A stretch of DNA of 64,000 nucleotides from Okapia johnstoni (GCA_024291935.2 CM044316.1:78446501-78510500), one strand, 5' to 3'; shown: positions 11,536-23,118, counted from the stretch's first letter. Numbers and translations are program-made. The notes: a model not told the origin generated them from the sequence alone.

Positions 11536-11578
<43 letters not shown>
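11536..11578 (+). repeat. (TG)n microsatellite, about 21 units
   Basis: Uninterrupted TG dinucleotides inside the L1 3' part. Length variation between individuals is likely. Confidence 0.97.
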
Positions 11579-11580
<2 letters not shown>

Positions 11581-11715
11581 ATTTAACTACTACCAAGTTA
11601 TACACACTTACGTATACCATGGTTATCAATTGAGCTGTACACTTCAGGCTTACACACTTCCCCCATCTATGGTATATATATTTATACCTTAATTAAAATT
11701 CTTGGAAATTGATTC

Positions 11716-12500
11716 TGAAAAAAAGCTTCTGAGTATGAATAATGTATATTCTCATTGAACAGAAGGGTATAGTAAATTTTCAAGCAAAGTAAAGTGTTTG
11801 AACAATTCAGGCTACTTAATGACATGCTAAATGAATAATATTTATGTTGCAGAAGCAGAAATGCTCATACTACAAAAACTGTGAGTTGTAATAACCCATT
11901 GAAGGGCTGTAACATCATTCCTTGTGATATTCCATGCTCTTTCATCATTACTCCTTATACTCAGAAAAATAAATCTTGAGTTTTAATAGTTCAGATGAAC
12001 AAGAAAAGCTATTTAAGGAAAGGACCAAATGATGCAAAGAACTCAGAGAAAAGACAGTATGAGCAGGTGATGTATTGTTAGTGTATCTTTGTTATAAGTC
12101 ACAGTTTAAGCATGGAGAGAAGATATAGAGGTGGCTTGAAAAATAAAAGGAAAGGGGAAATTGTAGGACACAGAGGTAATTCTAGGGATTTTTAGGACCA
12201 GGATGGGAGACTTTTCATCACTACTATTACCATCTCCTCCTGTCATGTCACATAATCTTCTTAGGCATCTCTACAAGGAGAAGAGCATGTCAGCAGGTCT
12301 AGGTTACTTTTTAACAGTTCATGAACAAAGTCTAAAGTTTCAATTTTGTCAAAACCCCCAAATACCAATATATTTTTTTTCATGTCACTTTTGTCAAAGG
12401 CTTGCTCTACTAGTCAGAATAATGAGGCTATATCAAAATAATAATTGTAAACCAGAAAGCTTTGGCATTTGTCACGATCAAGATCTGTGCTTATGTACAC
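11716..12500. other. No feature recognised
   Basis: AT-rich sequence after the L1. The plus-strand frame opening at 12203 runs into the next SINE and is not supported as coding. Confidence 0.4.
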
Positions 12501-12743
12501 ATGTGCTAAGTCACTTCAGCCGTGTTCGACTCTGTGTGACCCTATGGACTGTTGCGACCCTATGGACTGTAGTGTAGCCTGACAGGCTCCTCTCTCCATG
12601 GGATTCTCCAGGCAAGAATACTGGACTGGTTTGCCATGCTCTCCTCCAGGGAATCTTCGCAACCCAGGGATAGAACCTGTGTCTCTTATTTCTCCTGCAT
12701 TGGCAAGCAGGTATTTTACCACTAGCGCCACCTGGGAAGCCCC
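12501..12743 (-). mobile_element. Bov-tA SINE with an internal 18-bp duplication
   Basis: Antisense Bov-tA: GTGTTCGACTCTGTGTGAC at the left, GCCACCTGGGAAGCCC (the tRNA head in reverse) at the right. The body carries a tandem copy of GACCCTATGGACTGT starting at 12538 and 12556, which is not part of the usual element. Confidence 0.92.
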
Positions 12744-12850
12744 CATTGTATTTCATGTTCTGCCCTTTAAGCCACAGAATTAATTAGCTCTAGTTTGTGG
12801 TTTCCATTGAACTCAGCTTACTTAATATTTGTCTAGGTGTCATCCTACTA

Positions 12851-13132
12851 CGGAGAAAGCAATGGCACCCCACTCCAGTACTTTTGCCTGGAAACTCCCA
12901 TGGATGGAGGAGCCTGGTAGGCTGCAGTCCATGGGGTCACTAAGAGTCGGGCACGACTGAGCGACTTCACTTTCACTTTTCACTTTCATGCATTGGAGAA
13001 GGAAATGGCAACCCACTCCAGTGTTCTTGCCTGGAGAATCCCAGGGACAGGGTAGCCTGGTGGGCTGCCGTCTATGGGGTCACACAGAGTCAGACACGAC
13101 TGAAGTGACTTAGCAGCAGCAGCAGCAGCATT
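12851..13132 (+). mobile_element. BOV-A2 SINE
   Basis: Full two-monomer BOV-A2 ending in six or so CAG units. CTACTA before (12845-12850) and after (13133-13138) is a likely short target duplication. Confidence 0.94.
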
Positions 13133-13795
13133 CTACTAGGCTTAACTTTTGCTCTTCTGTAGTACTTTGAGAACTCTTTGCTCAAATAATCTCAGTAAGT
13201 CCTGTTGACTGACTGACAAAAGTATTTCCTCTTCATATCAAAATATCTCAAAAGACTTAAAGAGGTTTGATGTCCCACAATTCACCATATAACTCATGTT
13301 GCTAACCCTAAATATATTTTTATTTGAAGTGGATTCTGCTGATAATGTTGCTTTTCTGGCATCTCATGAGGTTACTGAGTAATCGGTTCCATGATTAGCC
13401 AGTGTTTGGCAGTAATTCTTTTTATTTAGCCACCAGTTTTTCCTTTCTTCTTCTGAAGAGTCCACAGTAAATCTTATCCTTGGAATCTTCATCTTTGCTG
13501 TCCAGAAAGTCACTCTATGTGCCTTTCTCACAGCTGGTCTAAATAATTTGGCTATTTTTTCATCAGATTTTCACAATAGTTTTACTTCCTGTGCCTACAT
13601 AATTGTGAGCTCTCTTAAAGAAGTTTGCAGGAAAAAAGAAAGAAAGAAAACTATAGCAGAATTCTGCCAGCATATGTTGAAACTTGAATATTAAGAAGAG
13701 CTTAGAAGTTGCCTAATTTGATTTCTGCATCTTGAAGTCAGCCCACTTAAGTCTCAGGACTTGTCTGAAGGCACATGGTTTACTGGCAAATAACA
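13133..13795. other. No feature recognised
   Basis: Unassigned AT-rich sequence with a short (GAAA)n run near 13632. Confidence 0.4.
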
Positions 13796-13799
13796 AGAA

Positions 13800-13945
13800 C
13801 ACAACAATAAAAGCTGAGTAAGAGCCACCATCTTCTGGATGCTTACCATGTGTCAAGTGCTATGTTAAATGCTATAGGTGAATGATCTCATTTAATTCTT
13901 GCAACAAACCTATGAGGTAGGTTGCTTTATATACCCGTCTGATAG
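13800..13945 (-). mobile_element. MIR SINE
   Basis: Antisense MIR 3' half: TGGATGCTTACCATGTGTC, CTCATTTAATTCTTGCAAC and CCTATGAGGTAGGTT. Confidence 0.85.
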
Positions 13946-14869
13946 CCAGTCTGAATATCTTTCCACTGACCTGTAAGACTCCTTGTTAATGTTGAAGGAT
14001 GATGATGCTCTTAGTGTTGACATGAATCTTTTTGCAGCAGTGAAATGCTAAGAATCATAAAGGTTTGTTTTTGCCATTTTAAATGCCAATTAGGTGATAG
14101 CTATCTCATATCTTGGACGCAGTTCTTTTCTTAACTTTATCCTGATGTTATTTTGTTACCATCCTCTGACCCCTGAGATTTGTTTTTCTGTTATATTCAT
14201 AAACCTATTACCCAATCTTGGCTGTTAAAGCCTGTGACTTTTTATTAGGTAATTCTGAGATAATCATTGGTTGTATTTCTGTTTTGTGAAATCTGGCTAG
14301 TATATGTTCATCCATAGGTCTTTGCAGAATATGCAAAATGGCCTGTTTCATGAGCTTGTGATATAAATAGGGTCATTTTTATTTTTAGTATTCAAATTAA
14401 TCTCTAGAGCCTTCACATGCCTATTACCAGGAACTCAAAGATCTCTCCTGGGACTCTTCCAACTCCCTGAATATTTCAATAACTCCGGAGACTTTCTTAT
14501 CCCAAGGAATCAGTTCTACTTCACACTGAGGAGAAAGAACTAGAAAACCTCATCAATTCAATGAAAGAAGGCTCCTCAGTCTGCTGCAAACACATGTGGA
14601 CCCACACCTTGGGATACTAAATTCATCTGCTTCTCTGATGTCACTAGTGTCCTGGCATAGTCTCTAAGGTCTCAGAATCTAAAGGGCAGGTAATTGACTT
14701 CCCAAATGTTTCCTTATATCAGTCTAAGCATAAGTTCCAATTCTTACATCATCCCTACCATCTTTGATCTCAAGTCCTGCAAGTAAAATCCTACTGTGTC
14801 AGTGTGCTAGGGATGAGGGTCCCTATGCTTGAGATCCCAAAATATTACAGTGACAAAAGATAGATGTCA
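13946..14869. other. No feature recognised
   Basis: No assignable repeat. The part from 14400 has slightly higher GC and could be an old LTR, but no terminal structure was found. Confidence 0.35.
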
Positions 14870-15055
14870 GAGTCAAACTAATTAAAGTAATCTCTCTGGC
14901 TCAGCTACTTAAAGGCTGTGGGAACTTAGTCAAGTCATTTATCTTCCCAGTTTTCCCATGGGTAAGACAAATATCATAAAGTTGTTTCAAGACAATTCAT
15001 GTAAGGCACAAAGAAAAGTCCCTGATGCAGTAATATTATTATTTTATTCCTATTA
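14870..15055 (+). mobile_element. MIR SINE
   Basis: Forward MIR: CAGCTACTTAAAGGCTGTGG, AACTTAGTCAAGTCATTTA, CCCATGGGTAAGAC, then a tail with TATTATTATTTTATT. Confidence 0.8.
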
Positions 15056-15085
15056 AATGATGGATAGCTATTGTTGGAAAATTGT

Positions 15086-15287
15086 TAGCTGCCCTGTCGT
15101 GTCCAAATCTTTGTGACCCCATGGAGTGCAGCCTGCCAGGCTCCTCTGTCCATTGAATTCTCCAGGCAAGAATACTGGAGTGGGTAGCTACTTCCTTTTC
15201 CAGGGGATCTTCCTGACCCAGGGATGGAACCTAGATCTCCTGCACTGCAGGCAGATTCTTTACCATCTGAGCTACCAGAGAAAGCAC
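15086..15287 (-). mobile_element. Bov-tA SINE
   Basis: Antisense Bov-tA: CTGTCGTGTCC, CTCCAGGCAAGAATACTGG, GATCTTCCTGACCCAGGGAT and the reversed tRNA head TTTACCATCTGAGC. Confidence 0.93.
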
Positions 15288-16735
15288 ACACAGCCCCACT
15301 GCCTTCGTCCATCAACCCATGGCCATAAATGTCTCAGCACTGAACTCAGTTACCACTCCAGGCATCCCACGAGGTATAATTCCACTGAGATGCTCCTAGA
15401 GAATCTCTTCTACCTGGGAACCTCTGCTGGATAACCATTTTAATCAACAAAGATGATGGGTTAGGCCTGAACCTCAAAAGGAAAGTGGTTTAGGTCTTGA
15501 TTTTCATGTTCTGAAAAGGTTCCTTGACCCCTGTATAATTTTTTTCACCTCCTCTTCAGACAATCATTACTTACCAAGTGTGTATCAGAGAGACAATTCT
15601 TACCAAATAGAAACATCTTGCTATACCCTTTATCCAGGGCAATAATACATACTTGCTTTATGCTTATAATTGAAGAGCTGACCTTAGAGAGACATTCTAG
15701 AGCTAAAAAAGGAACTCCTCCAAGGCAATTTCTCTTAACACCAAGACAAAGATATGGCTAGAGGCTTTTATAAAACAGCCACTCAGTTTTTCTAAAAATA
15801 ATTGAAGTTCTTTTCTAAATCATGCACAGTGGCCCCCATCTATTTCATACCTAATTACATAGGATTTCTTTCTGATATGAGAACTCATGGATGTACCTCA
15901 AGGAAATGAGACTGAGAACACAGTAGGATTTTAATGACAATAGAAATCAAACCCATAACAATACAAGTATAACACATTGCACTTTCTGAAATCATATATA
16001 TCTTCACTATGCTACTGCTAATTCAGAAAAGGACTAATTAAAATTTTCCAAGCTGACAAGTATCATCTGTATTAGATGTGTCCCAAAAAGCTGTTTGCAA
16101 AGTTGCATTACTGGTAACCTAATGGCAAGCTATGCGAACATAAAACTCTCTCAACATCACACCTTTTGCTCTGCCTGCATATCTGAATAACGTAACTAAC
16201 ACTGGATCTGTTCATCTAGTAGATATTTAATCCACTATATTTATTACATGCCTTTGATCTGTATTGATACTGTACCTGTTTATTCCCAGTGATTTTTGTT
16301 TGTGTTTTCTCTTGTAAATTAAAGGGATCAAAGTAATAAATCTCATACACTACAGAATGCTCAAACTAAGGACTAGACAGCAATGTTTGTACTTCACTGC
16401 AATCTCATAAAACAGGATTTATAAAAAAATAATATTTTAAAGGGTCAAGTGAAAATGACGTATCACTTTTTAAAAAGGGAAAAGAAAAATGGTTAAATTA
16501 AATTAAAAAATCAGATTTATATAGAAGGTGCATAAGATGAGATCTCATGACTTAAGAATCTAGGGTTCCTTCATCTAGTTATTTGAGAAGTTGATTATTG
16601 TTGGTTTATAAAGCATATTGTGGTCAGGACACTATTTTTAAAGAAAAAACCACATGATACTTAAGTGGGAAAAGTAGATGTGCATTACTTATAGTCTTTG
16701 CTTATGACACAACAGAACATCAACATTACTTTAAC
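15288..16735. other. Unassigned sequence; part resembles 17.55-17.68 kb
   Basis: No named repeat recognised. About 120 bp around 15470-15590 resembles 17545-17680 in the same orientation, sharing AAAAGGTTCCTTG. This could be two fragments of one old repeat. Confidence 0.3.
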
Positions 16736-17200
16736 TGTCTTAGTAGCAATGCTGCTATGATGCCATCAGGAGAACCAAACTTTGGTAGTCCAAGTTCATG
16801 GATACCCTATTATAATGCCATTATCGTAGGAAAATGATTTTAGTGCAAGTTAATGGAAACCACATTACACTTGTAAGCGATTTTATTGTAAGTCTATGAA
16901 GACCACATTATGATGGTCAAACAATTTCCCTGTAAGTCTATGAAGACTGCATTAATAATGCCATTAGAAGAACAAAACAATTTCAAATGAACTCTATGGG
17001 GACTCATTTCACTGTCATGATGGTGGCGAAATGATTTCAGTGTATGTTTATGGAAAACCCCTTACAATGCCATTATGACAGCATTACAATAGTAAAAAGA
17101 AATTATGGGGAGCCCATTATTAAGGCCAGTATAATTGCATTACATTGGTTAAAAGATTTCAGAGCAGTTCTACCACAACACCACTACAATGGTAAAAATT
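16736..17200 (+). repeat. Strongly diverged tandem repeat, about 8-9 units of 44-60 bp
   Basis: Successive units start near 16736, 16788, 16843, 16888, 16932, 16986, 17040, 17098 and 17161. Each has a GTAAGTCTATG-like start, then a CCACATTA or CATTATAATG core, then GCCATTATGATGG and AAAACGATTTCAGT-like parts. Two units (16888, 16932) share GTAAGTCTATGAAGAC exactly. Spacing is irregular (44 to about 60) and pairwise identity is low, so the array is old. The CATTATAATG core is self-complementary. I do not recognise the family. It could be subterminal repeats of an old DNA transposon or a decayed minisatellite. Confidence 0.65.
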
Positions 17201-17819
17201 AGGTCATAGAAAATATCAGAGTATATGACCCTTAAAAGGAAAAACCGGGTCCAGGTTTGGAAAGATCAGATCAATATTCAGGAAAGAATCAGGTCTATTT
17301 AAATAGCCTTACCTTACTGCATTTATATAATTTAATGAACATTTCCTCACTTCTAGATCATCCAGTCTGCCAGCATGACTGGAAGTATTTGTGACTTAAA
17401 TTAAAAATTCAGTCCCTCTCTATCAGGTAAGACAATTTTTACTGTCCCTAATAGGTTGTCACTGAAATATGGTGCCACTGGGGACTCTATCTTACCTTTG
17501 GACCTTTGTGATTTAGCTGGCAGAATCTCGGAGAAGACTGACCTCTGAGTCCCAACAGGGAAGTGGTAGGGGTTTTGATCTCTTTTTTTCCCAAAAAGGT
17601 TCCTTGGCTTCTACATAAATTTGCTCAACTCTTCCCACATTATCAATACCACCTATTAAGTGAGCACTCATTAACCAATTCATAGTTGGCTAATGATGTA
17701 GATTTTGCTACTGCATCAGTTATTTAGTTTCATGAAGATAAATCTATTGAATCATCCAGCTGATTGCTAAGCACAGGCTATTGATAAGAAGGTAATGTAA
17801 GGAAGATTACAGATGACTC
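17201..17819. other. Unassigned sequence
   Basis: Contains the second copy (17545-17680) of the segment also seen near 15470-15590. A target or LTR structure could not be confirmed. Confidence 0.3.
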
Positions 17820-18307
17820 AGTATGGTAGGCTGAATAATCCCCATTCTTCCCCAAGATATCCACACCCTAATTCCTGGAACCAAGGGATATGTTACTTTA
17901 CATGGCAAAAGGGACTTTGCAAATGTGATTAAATTAAGAATGTTGAGAGTAAGGAGATTAGCCTAAATTAGCTGTGTGGGCCCAATATTATCACAAGAGT
18001 CCTTTTACGGGGGAAGCAGGAAGATCAAAGACAGAGAAAGTCATGAAAAGACAGAAGAACTGATTGGTGAGATGAGACGACAAGCCAAAGACTGCTGGAG
18101 GTCTCAAGAAGTGGAAAAAGGAAAGATATGGGCTTTGTCTTCCCTAGATCCTCCAAAAGAAATCAGCCCTATCAACACCTTGATTTTCACTCCTGTAAGA
18201 TTCTTTTCAGACTACTTACCTTCAGAACTGAGAAGGAATACATTTGTATTGTTTTAAGCCACTAACTTTGCTCTAGTTTGTTAAATTGGCAATAGAAAGC
18301 TAATACA
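17820..18307 (+). mobile_element. MLT1-type LTR (ERVL-MaLR)
   Basis: About 490 bp with the order typical of the MLT1 group: TATGGTAGGCTGAATAAT, ACATGGCAAAAGGGACTTTG, GGGCCCAATATTATCACAAG, CAACACCTTGATTTTCACTC, TTGTTTTAAGCCACTAAC and the end GAAAGCTAATACA. It is an old mammalian LTR, and its 93-codon open frame is not functional. Confidence 0.85.
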
Positions 18308-18944
18308 TTCAGTAAATTGGAAATTTCATCTGCCAAGAAAGAAGCAATTTTTAAAAATTTATTCTAATGACAAGAATGAAACAATCCCATTATGGTCTAC
18401 TTTTATAACAGACAGATAATATGTCTTAAACATACTCATTTAATTTTCTGCTACCCTTAGTGTACATTCCTCTTGATTCTAGTTCTTCAAATAACATTCT
18501 TCAAATAAGACATTTTGAAAAAGAGAAATACTATAAGCTTTGAAAACATAACGAACATGAGCATGAAGAAACATGGGATGTTTGGATGAGTATTTTAAAG
18601 TATGTCTAGCAACACTGCATTCTTTTTTATAAAGATTTGTCCTTTCTTTCCTGATATAGGAGAAAATATACTCATATGGAGATGTTTCAGGGGCTATGAG
18701 ACCATCACACCAGCCTCGGGTGAGAATAAAGTTGGCAAGGTGTGCAAGAACAAACAGTCTTCAACAAAGGTCATTACGCTTGTTTATATTTCCCAGCATC
18801 CTTTTCAGCTGGGCTGGGGACAAAGGAGTAAGTTCTGGCAGATGAGAATGTAAACAGAAGTCATATGTCACTTCTCATTCAGAGGATTCAAGAGCCAGCA
18901 TGCTTCCTACTCTCTTCTCCTGATGCAACTATCTTATAAGTCAT
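18308..18944. other. No feature recognised
   Basis: Unassigned AT-rich sequence. Open frames under 85 codons are without support. Confidence 0.4.
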
Positions 18945-18955
18945 ATGATGATAAG

Positions 18956-19991
18956 TTCAGTTCAGTCGCTCAGTCGTGTCTGACTCTTTGTGACCCCATG
19001 AATTGCAGCACGCCAGGCCTCTCTGTCCATCACCAACTCCCGGAATCTACCCAAACCCATGTCCATTGAGTCGGCGATGCCATCCAACCATCTCATCCTC
19101 TGTTGTCCCCTTCTCCTCCCACCCCCAATCCTACCCAGCATTAGGGTCTTTTCCAATGAGTCAACTCTTCGTATGAGGTGGCCAAAGTATTGGAGTTTCA
19201 GCTTCAACATCAGACCTTCCAGTGAACACCCAGGATTGATCTCTTTTAAGATGGATTGATTGGATCTCCTTGCAGTCCAAGGGACTCTCAAGAGTCTTCT
19301 CCAACACCACAGTTCAAAAGCATCAATTCTTTGGCGCTCAGCTTTCTTCACTGTCCAATTCTCACATCCATACATGACCACTGGAAAAACCATAGCCTTG
19401 ACTAGACGGATATTTGTTGGCAAAGTAATGTCTCTGCTTTTAAATATGCTATCTAGGTTGGCCATAACCTTCCTTCCAAGGAGTAAGCGTCTTTTAATTT
19501 CATGGCTGCAATCACCATCAGCAGTGATTCTGGAGCCCCCAAAAATAAAGTCTGACACTGTTTCCACTGTTTCCCCATCTATTTCCCATGAAGGGATGGG
19601 ACCAGATGCCATGATCTTAGTTTTCTGAACGTTGAGCTTTAAGCCAACTTTTTGACTCTCCTCTTTCACCTTCATCAAGAGGCTCTTTAGTTCTTCTTCA
19701 CTTTCTGCCATAAGGGAGGTGTCATCCGCGTATCTGAGGTTATTGATATTTCTCCCAGCAATCTTGATTCCAGCTTGTATTTCTTCCAGCCCGGCATTTC
19801 TCATGATGTACTCTGCATATAAGTTAAATAAGCAGGGTGACAGTATACAGCCTTGACGTACTCCTTTTCCTATTTGGAACCAGTGTGTTGTTCCATGTCC
19901 AGTTCTAACTGTTGCTTCCTGACCTGCATGCAGGTTTCTCAAGAGACAGGTCAGATGGTCTGGTATTCCCATGTCTTTCAGAATTTTCCAC
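18956..19991 (-). mobile_element. BovB LINE, 5'-truncated, with the longest intact RT frame in the window
   Basis: About 1.04 kb of BovB on the minus strand. The open frame covers 19993 down to 18962 without a stop (about 343 codons from BovB, preceded by about 61 codons of unrelated flank). It includes RT motif B ([12 protein letters not shown]), the catalytic YADD at 19721-19732, and the full C-terminal domain with the conserved [10 protein letters not shown] stretch. Endonuclease, RT fingers and motif A are missing, so it cannot work alone. The first BovB-frame ATG (19991-19993) comes partly from the insertion site. The repeat ATGATGATAA at 18945-18954 recurs at 19992-20001 and again near 20004, so the exact target duplication is ambiguous. 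Confidence 0.95.
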
Positions 19992-20014
19992 ATGATGATA
20001 ATAATGATGATAAG

Positions 20015-20589
20015 GGAACATAACAAAACGGAAGAAACCCAAATCCTTGAGTTACTAAATGATAAAGAACCCTCTACAAAACTATGCTGGATAACTTTTA
20101 TTATTAATAAGATACAAAGATTTTGGAGTTTGTCTTGATTGTGGCAACTAGCATTACTTACCTTAACTAGTAACATATGGGAAGCAAGAAGAGTTGAAAA
20201 TTCCTTCCCAAAGGTATTATTACATTTGAACCTAACTCTAGTTTTTACAGAGATCAGAGTATCCTCCTCCCTCCCAAATAAAAGTTACATAGCTCTCAAT
20301 TGCCATACCAACATAAGAGAAAAGGCAATAAGAGATGGGACTTAGAGATGTGATCCCTCAAAAAGATACATAGTACAGAGAATTAAAATTATGGAATAGC
20401 TTTCTTGTGGGGAGGATGTTACAAAGGGATATATTATTGTTTTTGTTTTCTTAAAAGAGACTTAGAGAAGGATTCAAAACTAAAAGAAATTTTAAGAATG
20501 AGAGTAGCAGCATAAGCTTGGAAGGACTAACCACAAAGGTGTTTACACAGAGAAGGGAGATGCATTTAGTTTAATTATGTGAGCTGACA
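20015..20589. other. No feature recognised
   Basis: No repeat or coding frame that I can support. Confidence 0.4.
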
Positions 20590-21120
20590 TACACCAAGCA
20601 ACAAGTATTCCAGTGGAAGACTCACTTTAAGACACTTTAGCGAACATTAGGCTGCAACACAGACTCACACTTTGTGGATATCAAGGATATATAGACATGA
20701 ATGTAGGCCACTAAGGTCTCCTCAAGTGAATATGTTGTGGGTGAAACTCACTGACAGTCTCCAGCAGTAGCACCTCTGGATCCACTGTGGTGTCAATGCG
20801 AAATCTATACCCCCCACCCCACCCCCGCCATCCATGACTGAAACAAATGTGGGTACTCGAGCCTGGTCATTCATGCCCAGTGCTGGGCTCCAGTGAACAG
20901 CCTTTGTTAGGACACTCCTCGCCGGCTTGGCTGGACACATCTCAGAACTGCCATGACTCTGAAGTGTTTCCTACCCTGCTCCCCTTTCTTCCCTTTCTGC
21001 ATCAATGGATGCAGGTCTTGCCTTCTTCTGCTCCCTCTCCTTGAAACCCCCAGAGACTTATTCCAGCTTGTCAGCCAACGTTTCTTGAAAGACCTGAACT
21101 GACACAGTTAGGATTTAGGG
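20590..21120 (-). other. Higher-GC segment, possible old LTR remnant
   Basis: GC is clearly above the neighbours. The minus strand would begin with CTGTGTCAGTTCAGG and pass through a purine-rich stretch, similar in style to ERVL LTRs, but neither end is proven. A C-rich run lies at 20810-20829. Open frames of 65-72 codons on both strands show nothing recognisable. Confidence 0.2.
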
Positions 21121-23118
21121 CCGCCTCCCTCCGCACCCAGGGATCGGTGAGGAAACCGGCCAGGGTAAAAGCAGGAGCATCATTATATGCTGGTACAATA
21201 TAAAAGCACCTTTTTTTAAATACCATTTTTTTTGTTTGTTTTACCCAAAACGTACGTATATGTATATATATTTGTTAGCTTATTTGTTTCCTCATTGCCC
21301 TATTTGTGGGTTTTGTCTGGCTTTGGGGCAATCCAGATTTACTTGGGGACAGTGTAGACTGAAATTGTATCAGTGGGGTACAGCTAAGTTTTAACATCAA
21401 CACTTCCAAGCTCAACCTATTTTCCATATTCATTTTAGCACAAAGAAGCATAGAAATTGGGTTTTCTCACACTCCTAACCCAACATTGTCTAGCAAATCA
21501 TTTCATGCAAGTAAATCACTGCATGAATTACTTGAATTGCATGAATGTATATGTAGTATATATAGATCTTTCTTTAACCTTTAAGCTTTACATCCTTCAG
21601 GTATTGATCTTAGGAGATAGTTCAACGAATTGGTCTCATGATCCTTTCATACAGAAGTGGAGCGGAGCAGGCTTGTATAAGGATCAATAAAGATGTCCTG
21701 AGTGTCCTTACCTATAACAACTTCTGAACTTATAAGCAGGTGAAGTATAGCGCTGCTTCTCATAGACACATCTTGACCTAGATTCCCACGTTGTGTTTAA
21801 CTGCAATATATAGTTAATCAAAATATTTGCAGGAAATTTTGTGTAGCATGGCCAAGTGGCAGCATGGGGGGAAAATGGGAAAGGGCAACAAAAAATGTGG
21901 AACATTTGCCTTTGAAAAGAATTTATTATTGGGCTTAGAATTCTGTGCGAAAAGTTCCCACATACAACAACTCAATAGATGTAAAGCTTTTGCATAATTG
22001 TGTGTCGAGTAAGTACTCAATAAATGTTGTTTCTCCACAAAATTAATAAAAGTAACATTACATTCAATGCCAAGAATGTGCTAAAAATGTTCTTTCAAAA
22101 AATCCATAAAGAAACTGCTAGAAGCAAAATGAAATGCCAAAATAAATGCTATTAAATACAGGCAGACAAAAATTACTAAAAGATAGATTGAAAGATTATA
22201 CCGAGACTGTCATGTAAATCAATGTGCCTTAAATCAAAATGTGGAAATGTTCAATATCACTGATACGGGACTATTAAAATGTAACGTAGTTATGGTTCAG
22301 GATTGTTTAGACTTTGAACCAACAAAGGTTGTAGGCAATTATTGTAAAAAACACAGATTCATCCTCAGAATTTGGTAAGGCCAAAGCCATGTTTCTTACA
22401 AGGATTTATTAACGATTTTCTTGATAATGCATGTGGTTAGAAGAATAAAAATATATTAGCAAATACCAGAATAGGAGAGAAAATGAAAACACCTCTCTGA
22501 AAACAGAATAAGGCAGATTTGAGGTTTTCACTAGAAACACTCTAGACAAAGTTCTCCTCAATTCTATTTCATATTTAAAAAAATAAGGAACCATGGAGAA
22601 TTTATGCACACAACCCTCCAAATTTTCCAAGAGAACATTGGATATTTACGGTTTGATGAAGTCTAGAAGAAATTACTTCAATCTTTTCCCTTCTAGTATT
22701 AGTAACTATGTGCAACTTCAGAGATATTTCATCCTTATGTTTTGAGTTCATTTGCAATTAAAATGATTTAAAAAGTAACTTTTGAAGTTTTTACAATTTT
22801 TCTCCACTAAGAAAGGGAGGTCATGCTTTGCCAAGAAGGTATGAACTTGAATAATCACAAGTTTAGCTAGGTTTAAATTTTCAACCATAAGAACATTAAC
22901 TCAACTCTCAACTGAAGAGTAAATTCTCAAATTTTCTGCTTCTTACCTGCTAAATTTCCCAGAGCCATGATAGGAATGTTAACGAATAATTTCTGGCTTC
23001 TCTAAAGGTGAAAAATGGTGAGATTTTGTGAGAGCCAGGTAATGCATGTTCTAGATAAACCCATCTCTAATCTTGAGGATGTGGAAGGTGGCAGGATTGT
23101 ACTTTTGAGAAGTAAATG
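21121..23118. other. Mostly unassigned; weak L2/MIR-type end at 21960-22035
   Basis: GAGTAAGTACTCAATAAATG near 22010 is the kind of terminus left by L2 or MIR3. The rest shows no repeat or exon that I recognise. Confidence 0.35.

Larger units (their letters stand above)
9790..11715 (+). mobile_element. Old L1 (L1M) ORF2 end and 3' UTR, interrupted by three younger insertions
   Basis: L1 pieces lie at 9790-9970, 10443-10473, 10753-10996 and 11317-11715. In order they show AGAGCTAAAATTAAAAATGC, TATATGCTGGTGGAAGTTTA, CTATGACCCAGAATTTCTAC, AAACAGCCCAAATGTTCATT, AATGAAGCCAGACAAAAA and GAGCTGTACACTTCAGGC. This is the standard order of the L1 ORF2 end and 3' UTR. A BovB, a BOV-A2 and a dimeric Bov-tA interrupt it, and a (TG)n tract lies in its 3' part. 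No coding capacity remains. Confidence 0.85.

Noticed and set aside
12203..12577. 124-codon plus frame
   Set aside because: Its last quarter is Bov-tA sequence, and the rest has no support.
16736..17200. CRISPR-like array
   Set aside because: Units differ too much, spacing is irregular and the host is a mammal.
17976..18257. 93-codon plus frame
   Set aside because: It is part of an MLT1 LTR.
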